A DNA stretch of 64,000 bases from an uncultured Oscillospiraceae bacterium (GTDB lineage Bacteria > Bacillota > Clostridia > Oscillospirales > Oscillospiraceae): contig CABSMJ010000005.1 of the NCBI GenBank assembly GCA_902478785.1, positions 99,935-163,934 on the forward strand, written 5' to 3'. Positions 43,856 through 51,408 of the stretch are shown piece after piece. Numbering within the stretch: position 1 is the first letter of the stretch; every line of letters begins with the position of its first letter. Made by a program: the position numbers and the translations under genes. Below the pieces are notes generated by a model. It was not told the origin of the DNA. It saw only the letters and a list, made by a program, of their open reading frames with translations, and ran no database searches.

Positions 43856-45070
43856 TCACAGATTTTCCACCCGGAAGTCCCCCCGGGCGGTGGCCTCCGC
43901 CCGGCGGCGCTTGTCCTCCGCCAGAGCGTCCAGCAGATCGCCGATGATCTGGTTGGACACCAGAAAGCCCTGAGGCGTCAGGTGCCAGCGGCCGTCCTCT
44001 TCCTCCACGGCGTAGCCCGCCTGGCGGCACCGCTCCAGCTCCGGCAGGAAGAGACGGAAGCGGCGGCGATAGGTCCGCTCGAACTCCCTGGGGTCCAGGC
44101 CCAACGTGGTCCGCAGCCGGAGCATGAGATACTCCGTGTCCCGGTCCAGGGTGCCCAGGGTCTCCGACTCGGCCACCATGGGCGCGCCCTCCAGCACGCC
44201 CTTGAGGTACCCGTCCAGGTCCCGGACAAAGCCGTAGCGCACGCCGCCGAAGTCCGAGTAGGCCCCGGGGCCAAAGCCCGCGTACTCGCCCAACGTCCAG
44301 TATTTCAGGTTGTGGCGGGAGGCGTGGCCGGGCCGGGCGAAGTTGGAGATCTCATACTGCTCGTAGCCCTGGTCCTTGAGGTACTCCACCGTCCACAGAT
44401 ACATATCCGCCTGGGCCTCGTCCCCGGGCAGGTTTTCGCTGTCTCTCCGCTGCCATAAGGGCGTGCCCTCCTCCACCTTGAGGCCGTAGCAGCTCAGGTG
44501 CTCAGGGCCCAGGTCCACGGCGGCCCGGAGGTTGTCCTGCCAGCGCTCCAAGGTCTGGTCCGGCAGGCCGTAGATGAGGTCCAGAGACACGTCGGGGATC
44601 TTGGCCTTCCGGGCGGCAGCCACAGCATCCTTGACCTGCTGGAAGGTGTGGATGCGGCCCAGGCGGCGGAGCTCCTCGTCGTCGGCGGACTGCATCCCTA
44701 AGGAGATGCGGTTGAAGCCCCGGCGGCGCAGGGCGCGGAGCTCCTTCCAGTCCCCGGCGGTGTCCGGGTTTGCCTCGAAGGTGATTTCGGCGTTTTTGTC
44801 CAGGTCGTAGTGCTTTTCCACGGTCTTGAGCAGGCGGCACAGCCGCTTGGCGCCCAGGTAGGAGGGAGTGCCGCCGCCGAAATACACCGTGTCCACCCGG
44901 TGGCGCTCCGCCCGGGGCGCAGTCTCTTCCAGGTGGGCGCACAGGGCCTTCACATATTCGTCCATCCGTGCCTCGGACCGGGGCAGGGAGTAGAAGTCGC
45001 AGTAGACGCACTTGCTTTTGCAAAAGGGCACGTGGATATACAGGCCCAGGGGCAGCTTCTGGGGTTTCAT
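43856..45070 (-). CDS. hemW: Radical SAM family haem chaperone HemW
   Basis: A 404-residue HemW: radical SAM motif YIHVPFCKSKCVYCDFYS (CxxxCxxC) near residue 12, YFGGGTPSYLG, FEANPDT, ISLGMQSADDEELRRLGRIH, and a C-terminal HemN_C-like domain (RLRTTLGLDPREFERTY). It resembles HemN but acts in haem delivery rather than coproporphyrinogen oxidation in characterised cases. The start at 45070 places AGGAGG nine bases upstream; the ATG two codons earlier is too close. A HemZ homologue is at 14.3-15.8 kb. Confidence 0.94.
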   Translation of the reverse strand: MKPQKLPLGLYIHVPFCKSKCVYCDFYSLPRSEARMDEYVKALCAHLEETAPRAERHRVDTVYFGGGTPSYLGAKRLCRLLKTVEKHYDLDKNAEITFEANPDTAGDWKELRALRRRGFNRISLGMQSADDEELRRLGRIHTFQQVKDAVAAARKAKIPDVSLDLIYGLPDQTLERWQDNLRAAVDLGPEHLSCYGLKVEEGTPLWQRRDSENLPGDEAQADMYLWTVEYLKDQGYEQYEISNFARPGHASRHNLKYWTLGEYAGFGPGAYSDFGGVRYGFVRDLDGYLKGVLEGAPMVAESETLGTLDRDTEYLMLRLRTTLGLDPREFERTYRRRFRLFLPELERCRQAGYAVEEEDGRWHLTPQGFLVSNQIIGDLLDALAEDKRRRAEATARGDFRVENL

Positions 45071-45980
45071 GGGCATCGGCCTCCTGTCGGGAATGAGGGT
45101 TCGTGGGAATAGTCTATCCTTTTCCGGGGCTTCTGACAAGGTGTTTTGGAAAAATGATGGAGCCCGGGGCTCCGGCCGCTGCCTGCCTGGATGCTCCGGC
45201 GCTGCGCGCCGGGGCAGAAAGGTCACACCGCTTCCAGCGTGGGCGAGTTCCTTTTTGAAAAGCATCAGCGCTGTTCCCAGCGCGGGAGAGGCACCGGTTC
45301 GGTGCAAGGAATGCTTACACCGGCGCGGCATTGCGATTCCCGCCCCTTTGGGGCCGCAGGTCGGGTCGCTTCCGACCCGAGGAATGCGCCCCCCATTCTC
45401 TTTTGGAAAAAGAGAATGCGCCGCGCCCGGTGGAAGAGAAAAAGAGAGATGCGACTCTATGAGAACATTGGGTGATAACCTGCTTGGCTGTTTCCGGCTG
45501 CGCTCATTGTCCGGCGCGTCCAGAACGCTTAGGCCGCAGTTGTAACATTGGGTGCAAACCTGAGGGTGCAAAGAGGACCCGTGGTCCCCCTTGCGCCGCT
45601 TCCGCTAAGCTGGGCATTCGTAGAATCCTTCTGCCCGCAGGTGCAAAAGCGCTCTTCTTCTGCCCTCTGAGCGGCAGCGGCGCTGTTGCGGAAAGCAGTC
45701 CTATTTGCACCAACAGGTTATTTGAAACGGGACAACTGCGGCGCAAGCGTACTGGAAGTGCCAAAGGTTCAGCGCAGCTGGATGAGACCAAACCCGTTTT
45801 CACCGGTCGGACTAAAAGGCCGCTAAAAAAGCGGTTTTCTTTTGTACCGGGCGCGGCACGTTTTCTTTTGTCAAGACAAAAGAAAATGTGGGGCGCAGTT
45901 TCCCACGCTTGCAAAGCGTGCCCCCGGCGGGACGCCGGGCGCATTCGGCACAGGACACCCAGCTCAGGCCCCGCCCCGTC
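45071..45980. other. 910-bp noncoding region, mostly a long imperfect palindrome
   Basis: No reading frame here has an RBS or family features. Most of the region, 45381-45903, is an imperfect inverted repeat described separately. To its left, 45120-45380 holds several hairpins (for example TCGGGTCG/CGACCCGA at 45361-45380). Confidence 0.7.
45381..45903. repeat. ~520-bp imperfect inverted repeat (two ~250-bp arms)
   Basis: Read inward from each end, the two arms align over most of their length. Both begin GGAA...TGCGCCCC, run into a local hairpin (45394-45418 in the left arm, the perfect palindrome 45861-45886 in the right), then CCGCGCCCGGT; further in, both contain GGTGA-AAC...TTGG, GCTGCGCT, CCAG-ACGCTT, CGCCGCAGTTGT, AACCTG..GGTGCAAA-AGGAC and GCGCCGCT-CCGCT near the centre (~45640). 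It may be two inverted copies of a repeat family or one MITE-like element. Confidence 0.7.
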
Positions 45981-45981
45981 C

Positions 45982-46275
45982 TCAGATCTCCGGCGCGCAC
46001 AGCCGCAGCCCGTCCACGCTCCCCAGCTCCAGGCCCATCTGCAGCCCCCACAGCAGCCGGTACTCCGCCTCCCGCTCCAGCTGGAGGCAGAGGGCATCCA
46101 GCAGGTCATTGACCTCAAGGAGCAGCGCCCGATTGCCCCGGTGGCGGGCCCGGAACGCCTCCTCCAGAGTGGTCTGCCGCTCCTTCATGACCCGCCACAT
46201 ATGGTCCTCCTCCAGCAGCTGCTCCTGGTGGTCCCGGACCCATTCCTCCAAACTGCGCACGGTATCCTTTTCCAT
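45982..46275 (-). CDS. Small helical protein, hypothetical
   Basis: A 97-residue, charged, probably all-helical protein (MEKDTVRSLEEWVRDHQEQL... LLWGLQMGLELGSVDGLRLCAPEI). The start at 46275 is set by AAAGGAGGTG upstream; an ATG nine codons earlier lies before that RBS. The C-terminal hydrophobic helix with LWGLQMGLELG is a little reminiscent of DUF6809-like proteins but I do not claim the family. It diverges from a small ribbon-helix-helix gene with which it shares a promoter region. Confidence 0.6.
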   Translation of the reverse strand: MEKDTVRSLEEWVRDHQEQLLEEDHMWRVMKERQTTLEEAFRARHRGNRALLLEVNDLLDALCLQLEREAEYRLLWGLQMGLELGSVDGLRLCAPEI

Positions 46276-46284
46276 GCCTTGCAC

Positions 46285-46355
46285 CTCCTTTATATATACC
46301 ATATATATACCATGAGGTACACACTTGTCAAGAGAAGAATGTGCATGATATAGTG
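46285..46355. promoter_or_regulatory. Divergent promoters between the small helical protein and the RHH gene
   Basis: Minus strand: TTGACA (46327-46332), 16-base spacer, TATATA (46305-46310). Plus strand: TTGTCA (46326-46331), 18-base spacer, TATAGT (46350-46355). The -35 boxes overlap, so one site controls both directions. A tandem TATATACCAT repeat lies at 46293-46313. Confidence 0.55.
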
Positions 46356-46384
46356 TCTACATAGTGCGTATGAGGAGGCATTGG

Positions 46385-46552
46385 ATGGCAGAATCGGTAT
46401 TGGTCAATCGGAAAAAGTTTGTTTCCTCGCTTTCCAACGAGCTGGTGGAGCCCTTTGCCCAGCTCTCCCAAAAGACCCGCATCCCCAAGTCCCGGCTTCT
46501 GGACGAGGCCATTGAGGACCTGCTGGCAAAATACGAGAAAAAGGACGGCTGA
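46385..46552 (+). CDS. Ribbon-helix-helix DNA-binding protein
   Basis: A 55-residue protein: VLVNRKKFVSSLSNELVEPFAQLSQKTRIPKSRLLDEAIEDLLAKYEKKDG, the RHH_3-type arrangement of one beta strand and two helices. Such dimers bind palindromic DNA and often autoregulate. GAGGAGG precedes the ATG at 46385. The last codons are inside the terminator stem. The adjacent divergent hypothetical gene may be its target or partner. Confidence 0.85.
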   Translation: MAESVLVNRKKFVSSLSNELVEPFAQLSQKTRIPKSRLLDEAIEDLLAKYEKKDG

Positions 46553-46567
46553 GGCCGTCCTTTTTTT
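46540..46567 (+). terminator. Terminator overlapping the end of the RHH gene
   Basis: AAAGGACGGC and GCCGTCCTTT stem with a TGAG loop (the TGA stop is in the loop) and seven T residues. Confidence 0.85.
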
Positions 46568-46580
46568 GCCCCTTGCCCGC

Positions 46581-46609
46581 GCATAAACTCCGCCCCTGCG
46601 GCAAACACT
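46581..46609 (+). promoter_or_regulatory. Forespore sigma-F/sigma-G-type promoter for spoVAC
   Basis: GCATA (46581-46585), 15-base spacer, GCAAACACT (46601-46609), matching GYATA-N15-GGNNANANT at all but one defined position. spoVA genes are sigma-G-dependent in Bacillus. Confidence 0.65.
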
Positions 46610-46633
46610 ACGGGCAAAAGGAGTTGGTTTGCC

Positions 46634-47074
46634 ATGGATCTTTCCCCGGAGGAATATCAGCAGTATGTGAAGGAAAAGCAGAAAAAATCGCCCCTGGCCA
46701 AGAATTTGCTTTTCGCCTTTGTCATCGGCGGCGCCATCTGCGTGCTGGGCCAGTTCATCCGTGAGGCCTGGATCGCCGGGGGCCTCAGCGAAGAGGACGC
46801 AGGCACCGCCACCTCCATTTCGCTGGTCCTGCTCTCGGCCCTGCTCACAGGATTGAACCTCTACAACAAGCTGGCCCGCTACGGCGGGGCGGGGACATTG
46901 GTGCCCATTACCGGCTTTGCCAACGCGGTGGTGTCCCCGGCCATCGACTTCAAAAGCGAGGGCTTCATCACCGGTATGGCCGCCAAGATGTTCCTCATCG
47001 CCGGGCCGGTCATCGTCTTCGGCACCGCCGCCAGCGTGATCTACGGCATCGTTTTGCTGCTCTTTGGCGCCTGA
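46634..47074 (+). CDS. spoVAC: Stage V sporulation protein AC
   Basis: A 146-residue membrane protein with a basic N-terminus (MDLSPEEYQQYVKEKQKKSPL) and four membrane segments; LVPITGFANAVVSPAIDFKSEGFITGMAAKMFLIAGPVI is the SpoVAC/SpoVAEb signature. SpoVA proteins form the dipicolinic-acid channel of the spore inner membrane. AAAGGAG precedes the ATG, and a forespore-type promoter lies just upstream. Unusually it stands alone here: the usual spoVAD and spoVAE are not adjacent, a terminator follows and the next gene is an ECF sigma factor. Confidence 0.94.
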   Translation: MDLSPEEYQQYVKEKQKKSPLAKNLLFAFVIGGAICVLGQFIREAWIAGGLSEEDAGTATSISLVLLSALLTGLNLYNKLARYGGAGTLVPITGFANAVVSPAIDFKSEGFITGMAAKMFLIAGPVIVFGTAASVIYGIVLLLFGA

Positions 47075-47081
47075 AAATTTC

Positions 47082-47117
47082 AGCCGCCGGGCTCAACTGT
47101 GAGCCCGGCGGCTTTTT
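47082..47117 (+). terminator. Terminator after spoVAC
   Basis: GCCGCCGGGCTCA and TGAGCCCGGCGGC with an ACTG loop, then TTTTT. Confidence 0.9.
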
Positions 47118-47134
47118 CTGTCGCCCAGGTAAAA

Positions 47135-47164
47135 TTGACGGCCGGGGAGGGGATATGCTACATT
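47135..47164 (+). promoter_or_regulatory. Promoter of the first ECF sigma module
   Basis: TTGACG (47135-47140), 18-base spacer, TACATT (47159-47164). Confidence 0.5.
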
Positions 47165-47256
47165 GAAAAAAAGCCGTCACATCCCGCCCCGGTTTTCGTC
47201 CAGAGGGGCAAGGAGCCTCAGAGGCTCCGGGAAAAACGAGAGAAGGGGGGAGCGCC

Positions 47257-47814
47257 ATGGAGGACGCCGCCATCGTGGCCCTATACTGGCAGCGCAGCGA
47301 GGAGGCCATCACCGCCTCCGATGAGAAGTACGGCGGGCTGTGCCACACCTTGGCCTACAACATTCTCAAGGCCCATGAGGACGCGGAGGAGTGCGTCAAC
47401 GACACCTGGCACCGGGCCTGGGTCACCATGCCGCCCCAGCGGCCCGGGTCCCTGCGGGCCTACTTCTGCCGCATCGTCCGCAACCTCTCCATCGACCGCT
47501 GGCGGGCCCGCCGGAGCCGCAAGCGGGGCCAGGGGCTGGAGAGCCTGGTGCTGGAGCTGGAGGAGTGCGTCCCCGCGGTGCCCAGCGCCGAGGAGCAGTG
47601 GGAGACGGAGGAGATCGCCGGGGCCATCGCCCGGTGGCTGGAGGGCCAGAGCGAAGCCGACCGGCGGCTCTTCCTGGGCCGGTACTTTTACGGCGCAGCG
47701 GTGGGAGACCTGGCCCGGTCCGCCGCCGTCACCCCCAACGCCCTGAGCCAGCGGCTGCGCCGCCTGCGCCAGTCCCTGGCCCGGGCCCTGGAAGAGGAGG
47801 GAGTGGGACTATGA
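47257..47814 (+). CDS. ECF-type RNA polymerase sigma factor, first copy
   Basis: A 185-residue sigma-70-family protein lacking region 1, with region 2 (residues ~15-95: CHTLAYNILKAHEDAEECVNDTWHRAW, SLRAYFCRIVRNLSIDRWR) and region 4 (~125-180: FLGRYFYGAAVGDLARSAAVTPNALSQRLRRLR). GAAGGGGGAG precedes the ATG. Its stop overlaps the start of the downstream membrane protein (ATGA), the standard sigma/anti-sigma coupling. It is a clear paralogue of the sigma factor at 50.4-51.0 kb. Confidence 0.94.
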   Translation: MEDAAIVALYWQRSEEAITASDEKYGGLCHTLAYNILKAHEDAEECVNDTWHRAWVTMPPQRPGSLRAYFCRIVRNLSIDRWRARRSRKRGQGLESLVLELEECVPAVPSAEEQWETEEIAGAIARWLEGQSEADRRLFLGRYFYGAAVGDLARSAAVTPNALSQRLRRLRQSLARALEEEGVGL

Positions 47815-49388
47815 GCAAGGAGAGTTTTCGCCTGCTGGAGGCCATGAGTGCCTTGCCCGACCACCTGGTGGACCAATTCGCCCCGAAGGAAGCGAAGCAG
47901 CCTGGGAAGAAGAGACACGGCGCCCCCCGCCTGGGCCAGCGCCGCCGCTGGGTCCGGTGGGCCGCCGCGGCTGCGGCGTGCCTGTGCCTGGCAGCGGGCC
48001 TCTGGCTGCGCTTTCTGCCCCGGATGGGCAGCAGCGCCGGTGCCGGAGGCGCGGCCGGGGAAGAGGGAGCGGTGTTCCAGTCCTACGCCGGGCCCGTGCT
48101 GCCCCTGACCCTCCGGGAGGAGACGGAGGCCGTCACCGCGGAGCGCACCGTCACCTGGGACTTTGCCCCCTGGGAAAAGGTGTGGATCTCCAATGAGGAG
48201 GCGGCGGACCGGTCGGGCCTGACGGGGCCGGACCGGCAGGAGCTGCTGGCGGACCTCAGCGGGACCTGGCCGGAGGGGGGCCGATATGAGAGCTCCACCG
48301 ATGTGCAGGTCACCGACGCCTACACCCTGACCAACGCAACAAGCGAGGACCAGCTTCTCACCCTCCGCTATCCCTTCACCGCCTCCCTGCGCACCCTGGA
48401 GGAGGAAACGCCGGTGCTGACGGCGGGAGGAGAGACCCTGGACACCACCCTGACGGTGGGACAAAGCGGGGAGTACCTTTCCTCCTGGGAGGACTGTGAA
48501 AATCTCCTGAGCCAAGGCACCGTGGGGGAGACGGACCTCTCCACCCTGGCGGTCACCGTTTACCGCTTCACGGACCCCTACGGCCCGGAGGAGAGCGACG
48601 AGGCCCCCAACCCCAGCTTGCAGGTGGAATTTTCCCTGGACTACGACGCCACCGCCGTTTTGCGCTTCGGCTTTGAGGGCGGCAGCTACGACCGGGAGGC
48701 CGGGGAGATGTGCCAGAGCTTCTCCATCCCCCAGCCCGGGGAGAAGAGCTACCACCAGGAGCGGGTGCTGATCGTGCTGGGGGAGGACGTGGTGGACCTG
48801 AGCGTCACCGGCACGGTGTCCGGCGGCGCCGACAGCGCCCCTCTGGACGGCTGCGGCGTGACGGTGGAGCGGTATGAAAGCGACCTTTCCGCCGTGCTGA
48901 AGGAGCTGGAAGAGCCCCTGTGGGAGGCCCTCAGCGGAAGCGGGGACCGAGAGCTTTTCTTCCGGTGCCTTTCCCAGACCCTGAAAGAGGATCTGGAGAC
49001 CCCCGGCTGGACCTGGCAGCAGGGGGCCGTGAACCTCACAGATCTGGGCTCCCAGGTGCTGACGGGGGACCGGGTGTGCTATTTGGAGGACTCCGTCACC
49101 GTGCCCGCCGGGGGCAGCCTCACCCTCACCGCCTCGCTGACCAAGGCCGCCAGCCACGACTACGCCGGAGGCGGCGGAGAGACCGGGCTCCGGGGCTACG
49201 ACCTGGTGACCACCCTGGGGTCCAACCTGCGCTTCACCCGCCAGGAGGCGGTCATTGAGGACCGGGGCCTGGTGGAGATCGCGGAGCAGAACCTGGGCTT
49301 CGACCTTGCCGCCGGCATCCGCCAGGTGGAGCTGTCTTTGGATGAGCCCCACTACTACCTGACGGTCCGGGCCAGGGCGGAGGAATAA
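47811..49388 (+). CDS. Membrane-anchored protein, presumed anti-sigma factor of the first ECF module
   Basis: A 525-residue protein: cytoplasmic N-terminus (residues 1-45, MSKESFRLLEAMSALPDHLVDQF), one membrane segment (~47-66) and a large extracytoplasmic domain rich in beta structure, Asp/Glu and Thr. The N-terminal layout and coupled translation with the sigma gene indicate an anti-sigma function, but there is no classic zinc-binding anti-sigma motif. The large outer domain could sense a surface signal. GAGGAGGGAG inside the sigma gene serves as RBS. Confidence 0.7.
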   Translation: MSKESFRLLEAMSALPDHLVDQFAPKEAKQPGKKRHGAPRLGQRRRWVRWAAAAAACLCLAAGLWLRFLPRMGSSAGAGGAAGEEGAVFQSYAGPVLPLTLREETEAVTAERTVTWDFAPWEKVWISNEEAADRSGLTGPDRQELLADLSGTWPEGGRYESSTDVQVTDAYTLTNATSEDQLLTLRYPFTASLRTLEEETPVLTAGGETLDTTLTVGQSGEYLSSWEDCENLLSQGTVGETDLSTLAVTVYRFTDPYGPEESDEAPNPSLQVEFSLDYDATAVLRFGFEGGSYDREAGEMCQSFSIPQPGEKSYHQERVLIVLGEDVVDLSVTGTVSGGADSAPLDGCGVTVERYESDLSAVLKELEEPLWEALSGSGDRELFFRCLSQTLKEDLETPGWTWQQGAVNLTDLGSQVLTGDRVCYLEDSVTVPAGGSLTLTASLTKAASHDYAGGGGETGLRGYDLVTTLGSNLRFTRQEAVIEDRGLVEIAEQNLGFDLAAGIRQVELSLDEPHYYLTVRARAEE

Positions 49389-49394
49389 AACAGC

Positions 49395-49433
49395 AAAAGG
49401 AGCGGACGGCGCACGCCGTCCGCTCCTTTTTTT
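49395..49433. terminator. Shared bidirectional terminator of the two convergent ECF modules
   Basis: AAAAGGAGCGGACGGC and GCCGTCCGCTCCTTTT form a 16-bp perfect stem with a GCAC loop and T tracts on both sides. Confidence 0.92.
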
Positions 49434-49439
49434 CGCCTC

Positions 49440-50420
49440 TCAGGTTCCGGGGTATTTCAGCGCCTGGGGCACCCGGTAGACCATGCCCTGTAAGGTTCCG
49501 TCCGCTTGCCGGCAGATCACCGGCAGATAGACGCTCAGCCCCTCGGGGCCCGGAGCCCGGAACATACCGCAGCGCTGGATGCCGTCTGCGTCCAGGTCCT
49601 CCTGCCGCACCGTATGCCAGGTGGTGGTGCCCTCCACGGAGCACTCGTACTCGTCCTCCACGTCCACGACGCTGTCCTCCACCAGGATGCAGTCCTCCAG
49701 AGGCAGGGTCTTATAGTAGGCAGACTCCGCCCGTGCCTCCTCCAGGTCCTCCGGGGACAGGAGCTGGCCGCTGACGGCCCCCATACCGCTCAGGTCCACC
49801 GTCAGCTGCTCCGTCTGCTGCCGCCCGCTCACAAAGGTGGCCTGGGCGGTGACGGTGATGGCCTGGGGGTGGGCGTGGGGGTCCTCGGTGGCGGTGCCCC
49901 AGAAGAGGAGGGTGTTCTCCAGCTCCTCCGCCGGCACCGTGGCCTGGTTCCCCAAAATCTCAAAGTCGCGGCCCCACACGGCCAGCCGCTGCTCCGCGCC
50001 CACAAAGAGCTTGGGCAGGTCCTTCTCCTGCCGCAGCTGCGACAGGTCCTGTCGGGCCAGGAAGCCCTGCTCCACGGAGAAGGTCACTTCCTTCAGATCC
50101 TCGCCCCGGCAGCCCAGGGCCACGTTGATATAGAGGTTCTCCCCGTCGTAGTAGCCGCCCCACACGTCCTCCTCGTCCAGCAGCAGCTCCTGGAGCGTCA
50201 CCTGTCCCGCCTCATCCTGCGTCAGGGCGTAGGCCTGCAAAACGAAGTCCCCGCCCCGACCGGGCAGGACCAGGGCCAGGGTCAGCGCCGCCGCCAGGCA
50301 CAAACAGGCGGCCGCCGCCCACAGCGGCCGCTTGTGTCGCCGGGGCTTGTAGGCCAGGGCCTGGGCGCAGTAGCCCTCGTCGATCTCACCCAACGCCTTG
50401 GAAAATTCCCGTACATCCAT
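49440..50420 (-). CDS. Membrane-anchored protein, presumed anti-sigma factor of the second ECF module
   Basis: A 326-residue protein: cytoplasmic N-terminus (MDVREFSKALGEIDEGYCAQALAYKPRRHKR), one membrane segment (~35-55, PLWAAAACLCLAAALTLALVLP) and an extracytoplasmic domain that is shorter than that of its counterpart at 47.8 kb. The two share the CLCLAA-type membrane segment preceded by a basic stretch but little else that I can see. The ATG at 50420 overlaps the sigma stop (TGATG), so the pair is coupled; a GTG three codons earlier is an alternative. Confidence 0.7.
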   Translation of the reverse strand: MDVREFSKALGEIDEGYCAQALAYKPRRHKRPLWAAAACLCLAAALTLALVLPGRGGDFVLQAYALTQDEAGQVTLQELLLDEEDVWGGYYDGENLYINVALGCRGEDLKEVTFSVEQGFLARQDLSQLRQEKDLPKLFVGAEQRLAVWGRDFEILGNQATVPAEELENTLLFWGTATEDPHAHPQAITVTAQATFVSGRQQTEQLTVDLSGMGAVSGQLLSPEDLEEARAESAYYKTLPLEDCILVEDSVVDVEDEYECSVEGTTTWHTVRQEDLDADGIQRCGMFRAPGPEGLSVYLPVICRQADGTLQGMVYRVPQALKYPGT

Positions 50421-50977
50421 CAAAGGCACCCTCTTTCCGTCAAATACTTCCGCAGCCGCTTGCGCAGCCGCACCAGGCGAACGGACACCACCCTTTGGGA
50501 AAGCCCCGTCCGGGCGGCGATCTCCTCATAGGAAAGGGCCATCCAGTACCGCCCCAGAAAGACGGCCCGGTTCTCCCCGTCCAGGGTATCGAGAAAGTCC
50601 TGGATGACTCGGGTCAATTCCGCCGTCTCCACCTGGGCCTCCACGGCCTCCGGGGAAGCCAGGCACTCCTCCAGCTCCTCCAGGGCCAGGGCGTAGCTTT
50701 CGCCACCCCGGCACTGGGCGCCCTGGCGGTCCAGCCGCCGGAGGGCCAGGTTCCGCACGATGCGGCAAAGATACGCACGCAGGGACTGCGGCTTTGCCGG
50801 CGGCACCGCGTTCCAAAGGCGCAAATAGGCGTCGTTGACGCACTCCTCCGCGTCCTCGGCCCTTCCCAGCAGCCGCCGGGCAAGCCCGAGGCACAGCGCG
50901 CCGTAGCGCCGCTCCACCTCCCCCAGGGCCTGCTCCGACCGTTCCTCCAGCAGCCCCAGGATCTCTTGGTCCTCCAT
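50420..50977 (-). CDS. ECF-type RNA polymerase sigma factor, second copy
   Basis: A 185-residue sigma-70-family protein with region 2 (CLGLARRLLGRAEDAEECVNDAYLRLW, SLRAYLCRIVRNLALRRLD) and region 4 (FLGRYWMALSYEEIAARTGLSQRVVSVRLVRLRKRL). It has the same length as the sigma factor at 47.3 kb and shares EDAEECVND, SLRAY-CRIVRNL and FLGRY with it, so the two are paralogues. GAAAGGAGGG precedes the ATG. It points towards the other module, tail to tail. Confidence 0.94.
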   Translation of the reverse strand: MEDQEILGLLEERSEQALGEVERRYGALCLGLARRLLGRAEDAEECVNDAYLRLWNAVPPAKPQSLRAYLCRIVRNLALRRLDRQGAQCRGGESYALALEELEECLASPEAVEAQVETAELTRVIQDFLDTLDGENRAVFLGRYWMALSYEEIAARTGLSQRVVSVRLVRLRKRLRKYLTERGCL

Positions 50978-51061
50978 GGTCTCTCCCTCCTTTCGCCTCT
51001 GCCTATCAAGAGGCCCCTTTCCCCGGGAAAACTACGCTGGGGCAGAAAAATTTTCCACAGG

Positions 51062-51091
51062 GAAAAGGGCGGGCCCCAGAGGGGTCCGCCC
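51062..51091 (-). terminator. Terminator of the SPFH/RHH operon
   Basis: Minus strand GGGCGGACCCC and GGGGCCCGCCC with a TCT loop, then TTTT. The ~115 bp from here to the RHH gene and the ~85 bp to the sigma gene hold no other feature. Confidence 0.7.
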
Positions 51092-51206
51092 GCGGCGCAT
51101 CCGTCCGGCCCGTATCATGCCGGAAAAGGGGATGTCTCTCCGGCTCCGGGCGCGGCAAGGACCCTCCCGCCCGAAAGGGGGCGGGAAGGCCGCAAAGCGT
51201 CTGCCC

Positions 51207-51407
51207 TCAGGAGATATCCAGGTCCGGGGGCACGTCGATCTCGTCGGAGACGTATTTTCCGTTTTTCTTCCGCTGTCGGACACACTCGGTGAGCAGATAC
51301 TCGATCTGCCCGTTCACCGAGCGGAAGTCATCCTCCGCCCAGGCGGCGATGGCGGCGTACAGCTTGGGAGAAAGCCGCAGCGGGATCTGCTTCTTGCCGT
51401 CTGCCAT
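51207..51407 (-). CDS. Arc/ribbon-helix-helix-like small protein downstream of the SPFH gene
   Basis: A 66-residue protein: [44 protein letters not shown] has the strand-helix-helix pattern of Arc/MetJ repressors, then an acidic tail with DVPPDLDIS. It starts one base after the SPFH stop codon, so it is translated from the same mRNA. It may be the regulator of this operon through the palindrome at 52494-52512, or an accessory protein; this link is inference. Confidence 0.75.
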   Translation of the reverse strand: MADGKKQIPLRLSPKLYAAIAAWAEDDFRSVNGQIEYLLTECVRQRKKNGKYVSDEIDVPPDLDIS

Positions 51408-51408
51408 A

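Noticed and set aside
45504..46118. 204-codon minus-strand frame across the palindrome
   Set aside because: It runs from inside a small real gene into the inverted-repeat region, lacks an RBS, and its sequence reflects the repeat rather than codon selection.
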